Of a stretch of 64,000 bases of DNA, positions 45,543-54,800 are shown one piece after another; the stretch's first letter is position 1, and each line of letters opens with the position of its first letter. The stretch comes from Kalaharituber pfeilii (lineage: Eukaryota; Ascomycota; Pezizomycetes; Pezizales; Pezizaceae). The position numbers were made by a program, and so were the translations under genes. The stretch is from contig WHUZ01000031.1 of assembly GCA_015179045.1 (NCBI GenBank), positions 434,001 through 498,000 on the forward strand, given 5' to 3'. The notes beneath the pieces are model-generated. The model was given only the letters and a program-made list of their open reading frames with translations, ran no database searches and was not told the DNA's origin.

Positions 45543-45623
45543 CTTTTTTTTTTATATCAGTACTCGTATACCGCCGTGACGAGATTAAATACAAAGGGGA
45601 ATAGTAACAGTGAAGAGGCAATT
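45543..45623 (-). mobile_element. Short poly(A) insertion, longer variant, TCCAAGT target duplication
   Basis: Read on the minus strand, the 3' part is GGCGGTATACGAGTACTGAT, ATA and an A-tail, like the copy at 44016. The 5' part is longer (about 70 nt in all) and not shared. CCAAGT (TCCAAGT / TTCCAAGT) is found on both sides (45536-45542, 45624-45630). The empty site in the paralog is TCAAGTAAG at about 46826. Confidence 0.75.
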
Positions 45624-46365
45624 TCCAAGTAAGCATGCCTCTGCATCCAAGCTGCAAATGCATATTTGTCCTGTAATTCCCGGCGCCGCAAGGGCAAGGG
45701 AGAATTCGCCTCTTCAAAGGGAACTGTTGCAACGTTTATTGACCTCCCGTTTTTTCCAGTCATTCCTTAGCATCTTCGCAGAGGCCTCCAGCACCCCTTG
45801 TCCACCCAGTTTTCGAATACAACACCTGGATAAGTGGCATTCCCGGGAACATATGAGTAGTCTACCATTTCATGATTCGCAGCATACCTTTTGCTGTCAT
45901 CTTTCTTTTTGCATTTTGCCATTGACTTGAGTTTTCTGGAAGTTGGCCCATCTGAGGAGGATTTGGAGGCTTTTTCATTGATGTATTCAGCTGTGGGATG
46001 TAAGTACTCAAATGAGTGTACCAGAGTTGAATACCACAAATGGTATAATCTATAATCTATAAGAACTTGCTATTAATACTACTTAGGTAGCAAGGAAATA
46101 TTAGTATGAGAAAGAGTGCATATAGATTACTCCTCTATTGAGAATATAGTTTAGTAACACAGGCGTTACTACCATCATGTTTGATGTCTGAGCCCTATAT
46201 GATCATTGTTTTGATACAATGTTTACAGAAGTCTTACGTAAGGATTTATGCAATTGCAATACATCTCTTAATGTAAGTATTCGTGAATAAGGTAAGTGTT
46301 ATCATGAGTTTTTACAGCACCAGTGAAGGGAAAAAAAAGAGAAAAAAAGAAGCATAATACAGCAA

Positions 46366-47912
46366 CTAAACGGGAAACTCCTTTTTACACTCTTTTATAA
46401 GGTCCAACTCCCGAATGAAGGCGTATTCCTTTTTTGCTTCAGCGATAAAATATGCAAGCCTCGACCACTGGAGCTCAAATCGTCGAGCATCCGTCATCTG
46501 CGCATCTTTCGAGCTTGAGGGGAAGAGGTCAGAAAATGTTAGAGATGGAGGAGCTATTGGGGGCACTGTGCCAGCAGAGTCAATGAGATATGATGGACCG
46601 TCACGATACGCTCCCCGACTGCGGGGGTCAAAGCGGTAAATTTTCACGCGGGCGGTAATGTTGCCAACCCAGTCATCCGCGTGGATGGTTTCCCTGCGCA
46701 AGCAGTGATCTGAGGCATCAGAAGGGGGATCTGATAGGGAGGAGGAGGGAGATGATACAGGTTGAACCTCCTGATCGGTAGGGGGAGGCGGACATGCAGA
46801 AGTACGATGTTCACCTGAATCATTGTCAAGTAAGGATGCCTCTGCATCCAAGCGCTCTTGGAATGCTAATGCATATTTGTCCCATAATTCCCGGCGCCGC
46901 AAGGGCAAGGGAGAATCCGTCTCTCCAAAGAGAACTGCTATAGCAACTTTTGTTCGACCTCCCGTTTCTTCTAGCCATTGCTTAGCATCTTCTTGGAGGT
47001 CTCCAGTACTCTCTGTCCAACCATTTTCGAATACAACGCTTGGATAAGGGGCGTTCCCGGGAACATACGAGTAGTCTGCCATTTTATGATCCGCAGCGTA
47101 CTTTTTGCGGGGCTTTGCAGAGGGGACAGTGCTGTCATCTTTCTTTTTGCGTTTTGCCATCGACTTGCGTTTCTGGAAGTCGGCTCATCTGAGGACAATG
47201 GTGAGTCTTTTTCATTGATGTATTCATCTGTGGGCGTATGAGTGGAGGTATATAGAGAGGTGGGAAGCCGGACGCTAGGATTAACTCCTCTCAAAGAATC
47301 TGCCTCGTCGTCTGTGAGCATATGCCTACCAATGCGAGTAAGCATTTCTGATGCCCAGTGCTGAACGCAGTCATGGAGAGGAGTGTTGGGCATCCAAAGT
47401 TTCAGAGTCTCACTCCTGGAGTCGTAGTTGACCCTCAGGTGCTTGTAGCATGGGTCAAATAAACCCAAGTCGACAAAGTCAGGGTAAGTGATGCAGTGAA
47501 AAGTCAAGGGGCACCGCCGTGAGAGCAGAGTGGACAGGAGCAAGGAGTCGTCGGAGAGATATTTCTGAAGAAGCGACAGCGAGTGCGACTCAGAGTTACC
47601 AGACCGAGTGTCCCCCCGATCTTGACACTCAAGTAGGGAAGACCAGGGCCTGTTGTAGGTGTATTGGCTTAATGGGGTAGAACTTGGGTGTGCGCGGGTG
47701 ACTTGAGGGGGGAGGATGCTGCGGGGTTTGTTGGCCGTTGGGTATGATGATGTCCGCTGGGGATGATTGTCCGATCCGAATCTCGTGGGGAGATTGGGAG
47801 GAGTGAGTATTGTAGTGGTTGGGGTGCTGGTACTGCCGTTACTACCTCCGAGGGCATATGACATCGCCGGAGTACGGAGTCTGGGTGAGGCTCGTGGGGC
47901 TTGATCCTGCAT
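46366..47912 (-). pseudogene. Fungal PD-(D/E)XK-like (Uma2-type) family protein, one-base frameshift
   Basis: Two overlapping frames make one protein of about 515 residues. The first (47912 to about 47173) has a Pro/Thr/Ser-rich head, then FHCITYPDFVDLG, LKLWMPNTPLHDCVQHW and ADSLRGVNP. The second (from about 47170 to 46366) has ADYSYVPGNAPYPSVVFENG and DLQEDAKQWLEETGG, a pattern of Asp, then Glu after hydrophobics, and WL helix that I associate with Uma2/PD-(D/E)XK-like proteins expanded in Pezizomycotina. The link region has TTT at 47170-47172 where the paralog has TTTT (45932-45935), so one base was lost in the copy at 47170 and the frame breaks at TSRK. If the base loss is a sequencing error, the gene is intact. 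Nuclease activity is not shown. Confidence 0.65.
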
Positions 47913-48350
47913 GTTGAGCTGCTGTGTCGTGGAATTGGCAGGATTGGGGAAGAGACTAGAAGAGAGTCACGACGGAGAAGAGCCTTTGAGGGAAGGCCAC
48001 TGCCAAGCTCGAAAGTCGAGTGCGGAGACTAGAAGAGGTCGGAGTAGCACAGATACTCTTTTAAGCATCTCTAAAAATAATTTGTATCCGCCAGACTACC
48101 GTACAGTTTCCGTATCCGAGTTGCTTGGATAATTATTTTCTTTCGCTGCCAGGGAATGGCATCATAAGTAACTGATCGCTTCTACGCCACAAGCTCTTAC
48201 GGTATTGTCAAACGGTATCTGAGTACTAGTATCACACTCGATTGTGGCTGGCGCACTACTTAACATGCCCGATGTGGCAACGATCTGACCCCGTACCGAT
48301 CCACTCTCTTGACACTCCTCATCATGCATTCCTTGCTCCACTACTTATTA
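47913..48350. other. Upstream flank of the PD-(D/E)XK-like gene
   Basis: Likely promoter side of the gene ending at 46366. No other gene or repeat was recognised. Confidence 0.4.
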
Positions 48351-48746
48351 TTATGAATATATTGCAACTATGGAAATTATACTAATTCGACATCGCTGAA
48401 TCAGAATTTGCCATCATGATAAGGAAAACACAAAATCCCAATATTTACAACCAAATTCATCATTATTCGCCTAAATTGAGCCCTTCCAGTATATAATATA
48501 GCTCAATATTCTCGAAATCAGAAACATAATATAGAAAACTAGTAATACTCATCTTGGTCTATTTATTTAAAGTCGATAATTTTATATAGAGATCATGTGA
48601 GATGCAGTGCACCTTCAAGTATATAAGAGTAGTTCATGTGTACCTTAAACTAGTAATCAACGGATATTCTCTCTCTCTTAAGTTCATCTCTATACCTTGA
48701 TGTGATCTTCAGTATCCCTAGATTCCTTGTGCCAACCAGACTAAGA

Positions 48747-48844
48747 CTATATGAGCTACGCAGAGGACTAGCGAGGATCGCTAGTCAAGTGTCTTTTTGA
48801 CCTGACGGATGGTAATTTTCTGCGTTTACCAGATCCGTTACAAG
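48747..48844 (-). repeat. LTR-like piece on the minus strand
   Basis: Inverted partner of 43846-43940. On the minus strand it continues to about 48550 with CTTATATACTTG (possible TATA region), so it may be the start of a solo LTR beginning TGTAACGGATC. Confidence 0.5.
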
Positions 48845-49904
48845 GTGATTTAGGAATTCCAGGAATTGAAGTAGTAGTAGTTGAAGCATTAGGGGAGGTG
48901 GCAGTAACCCTTTCTGAGGTGTCAGGTATGACGGCAGAGACTTGTGGCTCGAATCTACTGCTGGAACCTCCTTCTCCCTCCCCCCCTTCTAGTACTAGTA
49001 TTCAGACCCTCCCATCATCTCATGAACTAAAGGTCTTCCCCAGCCCCAGCCTCGCATATAAGTTCCTCCATTGCCTCTTTTTGTAGCTTGCTCAGCCGCA
49101 ACCATTTCTCCCTGTGTTCATTCCTCCATTATTTTTCTGACTTCGGGAATATTGAGCGGTGTTATATCACTGTGGTACAAAGTTTGTATAGGTAAACCAC
49201 TTGCACCTCGGATAGGCTTAATTTAACCTCAGAAAATGGGGCAAGTAGCTGCTAGGAAGTGAAATCTACCCCAATTCTGGGTTTTGCGAGGATTAATAAA
49301 GAACACTTAAGTCCTTTTCAGGTTTACACTCTGTCGAGGTGTGGAACTCTAGAATGTATCCTCCCCAGAAGTTTCGGAGATTTATGGAGGTTTGTGAGCT
49401 ACAGCAGGTGTAGGCTAGTCTTCTACCCTTTGAGTCCCTCTGGAGGTGTAGCCTCACGTGAGAGGTAGAGGTGTCAAAGGTGTAAATACAGGAGTGCTGC
49501 TACGGGTGTACGGAAAAAAGAAAAAGAATTCTGAAGTTAATCTAAGTTGGCAACGCCTCTTGGACCCTAGTTGTAAGTACTACCATCAAACATGTAGACC
49601 TCCTTGGGTCTAGTAGCACCGACACCCAGCACCACCGACTCAGCACCAATGACCCAGCATCACCCATACCCAATACCAAGAACGACTACTTTACTTTGCA
49701 TTGGTCAACTACAAGTCTATTGTATCGGTAAGTCTGCCTACTCAGCTCATCATACGTATACTTGTAAAGAACTCGCATGAAAGGCTAAGAGGGATTGCAG
49801 ATTCTACTATCCTACTGTCCAATCCTGCTCTTATGGCCGATAGCATTAGTAGTAATATATGTAAAGGTAAATACAAGCTAGCAGACTACAAATGAGATAT
49901 AGTA

Positions 49905-50629
49905 GCGGTGGTCATCAATTATCTACAGTAAAGTAAATGGAACATTCGTACATTTTCGCGTCTTGGCAACAATGCCCATTGGCTATGTTCCGCCCTGAAA
50001 TGTTAGGTAAGGTACACTATCACAGTACATTTCTGAAAAAATCTACAGCACAAAATAGTCCCGTTACTTTTGGAAAAACATTTACTTTACTTTAGATTTG
50101 CTACGCACCGCCCCCACTCAACGCAACCACACACCGCACCGCACCAAAAGGAGGCTCTTTGCATCCGAAAAACAGCAAGAAATGCTGGATCTGGATATTC
50201 ATTAATCAAACTTGATAGAATATTTGACTCTTGCCTTCCAGCAGAGTTTGTGCCACGGTTGAAATATCCATTAGCTGCAATATTATCACTCCTATCTATT
50301 AGCTCCTGAAGCTCTTCTAACTCCTCCTCTTCTTCCTCTGAACTGTAATCTGAGTCAAACTCCGAATCTAAATTAATCCATTGCTGTCATCAAAACATCG
50401 ATTTCAGCATTTATTTTCTTCTGTATGGACACTTTTTGGCTTATCCGAATCTGTAGTTGTGTTGATATGCGGGGTAGGAGTGAATGAGACTACAATTACA
50501 GAGTACAAGGCTTAGCCTTTTGCATTTTGGACCGGTCATCAATTGCCGGCCACAAATGGCTAGACGTACAGGGATATGAAATGTACAAATGTTCCATTTA
50601 CTTTACTGTAGATAAGTGATGACCACCGC
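49905..50629. mobile_element. MITE-like element with ~48-bp terminal inverted repeats and TA flanks
   Basis: The ends start GCGGTGGTCATCA and run through ATCTACAGTAAAGTAAATGG to GTAC; the two arms differ at only two or three positions. TA is on both sides (49903-49904, 50630-50631). The 725-bp interior has no transposase; a Glu/Ser-rich coding-like stretch at 50290-50370 is not part of a clear gene. Confidence 0.75.
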
Positions 50630-51091
50630 TAGTAAAACTGACCAGGTGAGATATCAGCATTCATTACTTCACATATAACTTATGTATACCATGGTCTAGA
50701 AGGTACCTAGATATAGAACTCTAGAATGGAGTGAAAAATTTTTCACTGCATAGTGCTTTCTCTTGCATATCTTACTACACTTGTATTGAAATTCTTCATA
50801 TGGTGAATTTCTATCCATGTCCAGGGTCTCGATAGACTTAATCCTAAAAAGATGTAACTTACACCTTTCTAGGTTTCACCCTCCAATAGAAATTCCTGAC
50901 ACGACTTAACTCCGAGATTTTGTACTACAGTGATATACAGGGAGGGCTTAATTTAGGTAAATGATGATGAATTTGGTTGTTAATATTGGGATTTTGATTT
51001 TCTCCTTATTATGATGGCAAATTCTGATTCAGCAATGTCAAATTAGTATAATGTTATACAATTTCCATAGTTGCAATATACATAATCCATA

Positions 51092-51874
51092 AACCGCGAG
51101 ACTTGACGACAAGCACACATGTACGATTTTGGCGAGCAAGATGCCTGATATTGATTTGTGATGATTTAATATATATTGAAACTTATAGAAAGTGGTCTAG
51201 TCTGTACAGGGATGCGATGCAAGATGCAAGTTCATGTTTCCACCTCGCTTGTAATTCTGTGTATATCTCTCTTCGTAATATACTAACTTATTTTATTCTA
51301 ATATCTACCCTTGCACTTATACTTCCTATGGTTAACGTTCTTTTACAATTTGATCTTTAAATACCAAACAATTAATTGTTTAATACGGATAAATTTAGAT
51401 CTTGACAAAAACGGGTGTCAAACTACTTGACTATCTATTGGCAGGGGTACTGTACTAGTACTGTGATTCTACTCTACTACGAGCGAAAGGGTTTTCTGCA
51501 AGACTTGTGACAGCAGTCCACTGAGAAGTCTCTATTTTTCTGTTCTGTAATTTATCGGTATGCTATTAATCGCCTCGCCTAATTTTCCAGCAGCCCCGCA
51601 ATCATGTACTACTTGCAGTAGCAGCACGTGACATGACCCTTGCATGCCTTCAGCCCCTGTTGTCTCAGTGGAAAGGACTCGGAGGTGGGGGGCTGTGTGC
51701 ACTCTTGTTCAATAAATGAGCCGCATTGCACGCAAATGCATGATCATTGATGAACAGCAGGAGGTCCAGTTACTTACTGACATTACTGGTATACGTATAG
51801 CTCTAGATTTTCTGCCACAAACTCTGAGCCAGTCCTTGCTCTGCAATAACAGTGCTGCATCCGAGGCGACAGTC
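51092..51874. other. Upstream region of the second NLR gene
   Basis: No gene recognised. An ATG at 51716 is in frame with the NLR start at 51875 and would add 53 residues of unremarkable sequence. Confidence 0.45.
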
Positions 51875-54800
51875 ATGGGGAAGATCAGGAATAAAGTCAA
51901 GGGTATTTTCGGCAGCATTCGCTCGAAAACCCCCGAGCCCTATCTAACCGAGCAGTCATTTGCACTCACGGCTTCTGTAGCGGGGCCGAGCACCGGTTCC
52001 CAGCTTCGAGTTCCGTCAACCAGCAGCCTTCCCCATTCCACTATGTAAGCCATGCCTATGCCTCCTTTGTTATTTCAAACTCAGTATGTGCAGGGTTGCT
52101 AACTACCAACGGTCATGTCGTGAAGTACTACAACACCATCCAGTGCAACTGCCTCTTTTGTTGACGTCCGTATTGGGCCACATGGGGTTTCTGCTAGCTC
52201 TAATTCTACCTCGCAGTATCTTGCTCCAGAGGATAGTTCGTCTACAAAGGGGGACGGTGGTACCGCTGACAATACACTTTCGTGGAACAATTTGGTTGCC
52301 CCATTTATCGCACCTCTAAATCCTTTGGCTGGCGACGAAATTTTCAGAGAACAACTCTCTAAATGCCAAAATACACTTACTGAAGCACAAAAAAATGCAT
52401 TTCTTGGTGCATCAGCATCCACCATATTAGACATGATAGCAGAGCTTGACAACCAGCACAGCCAGAGCAGCATCACACGGAAATATGCCACAAAGGTCAA
52501 GGGCTTTTTACAGGTGGCTGACAATTATTTGAATGCTCTGGGAATTATCATTCAGCACAGCCCGGAATTTTCCTCTCTTGTTGTTGGGGGCTTACGCTTC
52601 TTTGTCAATGTGAGTTTACAGGGTGCAGTCGAGAAGCATCTGGCAGGGGATTATTGAACCGGAAACATTGTTATTTTGATTGACCCCACCCATGGCTTCC
52701 CTCTCTCGTCCTTCCTTCCTTCATTCCCTCCCTCCCCAGTCCTCCTCCAATATTCCCCAGTTCCATCCGCCAGCTTCCATTCCTCTTGCTCCTTTTCTAT
52801 CTCCTCCTGCTTCCTCTTATTTCTCCCCCAATTCTATGTCGGACTGCCCAAACCCCGGCACGCTCCCCTTGTGCACATTTTCGTTTAGACTGCCCTTCTT
52901 CAAAAGCATGGCCCTCTACTCTTAGTTTCTGCTGTGATGCTGATTTTCCGCAGATTGGGATGCGATATATAGATTTCTTTGAGAAGCTAGAGGAAGCAAT
53001 GGAAAGGTGGATGCGTTATCTGGGATATCTCTCGAAATACGCGGAGCTGTATTCCCATTATGACGAAGTGAAGCAGGTAAGCTAAAGTGTGGATTAGATT
53101 TGCTTTACCTGCAGCCCCCACCCTACTACCTGTGCTTATCAGAAGGTCATAGGCTTTATGCATTGCATATACTGGCTTGATTGAATTTTTCAAGTGCGTT
53201 TGCGGGCTTTTTATGGGGGAGACAGGTGCACTTAAAAGTATGTCTGCAGTTTTACTTTGAATTCATTCCAGTTCAGATTCCCAAGCACATTCCATACTGA
53301 CTCTATTTAGGTAAAATCTCGAGTAGCTTGCTTGCTCAACAGTTGATACAGCCACTAGAAACCAACATTACAGCAATGATGGCAAATCTCAATGAACACA
53401 TCGCATTCGTAGAGAAAATGACCGATATTCTAGAAAAGAAACGGCAGCTACTCAGAGAAAAACAAGAAGCTGAAGAGAGGGAGTCTCGCCAACGAAGAGA
53501 AATTTTCGCATGGCTGTCAAAGTTAGAACCAGATGAAGACCTCGAACGGATATATGCCAAGAGACATGACGGCACAGGAATGTGGTTTTTCAATTCGTCC
53601 GAGGTTAATCAGTGGCTCCAGGAGCGTAAGAAGTCTCTGCTTTGGTGCTACGGAACTGCAGGTGTTGGAAAATCTGTACTGGCCTCCGCCCTCCTCAAGG
53701 ATATCATTTCAAAGCATCAGCACAACCCTAGTATAGGCATATGCTTCTTCTTCTTCAATTTTCAAGCCGCAGATACACAGAAGCCAATTCAACTCTTTTC
53801 TGTTTTACTCAAGCAACTCTGTCGCTCTCAGAGAGTGATCCCCCGAGGACTTCAGGCATTGTATACTAAATGTCACTCAAACGACAAGCCTCCTACTCTG
53901 CATGAGCTGCAGCACCAGTTTGAGGCTGTTAGCTCTTCCTTTCAAGAAGTTTTCTTAGTCATCGATGCATTTGATGAATGTGAGCAGGATGACAGGAAGG
54001 AGATTCTGAATGGCATAACAAGTCTCTTTCAGCATTGTTTGGCAAACATCAAGCTTTGTGTGACAAGCCGTCCGGAAAAAGATATCAAGCGTGCCTTTAC
54101 ATCCTCAGGCTTTAGCATAATCAAGATAGAAGCCACAAAGGTGGATCAAGATATCTCCCGCTTTGTGCGACATGAATTGCAAGTCCGAACTCATGACTAT
54201 TGCACACTTGGTGATGAGATCTGCAAGGAGATTGAACATGCATTAGTGTCAAAAGCAAATGGAATGTAAGTTAAATATCTGCTCGTTTAGATGTTCAATG
54301 CTGAGACCAACCAGGTTTCTGTGGGCAAAATGTCAAGTCGACGAATTATTCGAACAGCCTTCCATAGCTGACATCAGGGCTGCTCTACAATCGCTACCAT
54401 CGGACATCGATGCAACATACAGGCGTATTGTAGGCAAAATCCTTAAACAGACGCCCGCCATGAGGGCCCTTGCTGCCTGGGCATTGACTTGGGTAATGAC
54501 AGCAAAGAGACCTCTTCTTCTCGTAGAATTTGCCCAGCTAGTTGCCACCAACCCAGATCACCCTGTGTCCCTGGTCGAAGTCAAGACAAAGTACTCACCA
54601 CAAGCAGTTGTTGATTCCTGCTGCGGCCTTATTGCAGTTGAACAGAACATAGTGAGGCCAATCCACTACACAGTACAAGAATTCCTTGTAAGGGAATGGC
54701 CCTGGGACAATGGGTGGGACTGGATAATTGCACATGTGCAGGTAGCGCAGTCCTGTCTTCAGTATTTGACCTTGGTTGGTTAGCGACGATATTTTCATTC

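Larger units (their letters stand above)
45023..46039 (-). pseudogene. Truncated paralog of the PD-(D/E)XK-like gene, with two retroposon insertions
   Basis: Corresponds to the C-terminal ~60% of the gene at 46366-47912. 45767-46039 encodes TSRKLKSMAKCKKKDDS, DYSYVPGNATYPGVVFE and then loses frame. The middle (SPLPLRRRELQDKYAF) is in another frame. 45023-45360 carries DDWVGNI, IYHFDPRSR, AGTVPPIAPPSI, FQWSRLAYF and the C-terminal KKEYAFIRELDLI up to a stop at 45023-45025. The N-terminal half is absent. Short poly(A) insertions at 45427-45496 and 45543-45623 interrupt the coding part. Clearly dead. Confidence 0.8.
48351..51091. mobile_element. Large repeat element with ~145-bp terminal inverted repeats, others nested inside
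   Basis: The left arm (about 48351-48500, starting ATTATGAATATATTGCAACT) matches the reverse complement of about 50935-51091, including GCTGAATCAGAATTTGCCAT and AACCAAATTCATCAT. Between them are an LTR-like remnant on the minus strand (about 48550-48845), the small element at 49905-50629, and unidentified sequence. No transposase was seen. A target duplication could not be fixed. Confidence 0.6.
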
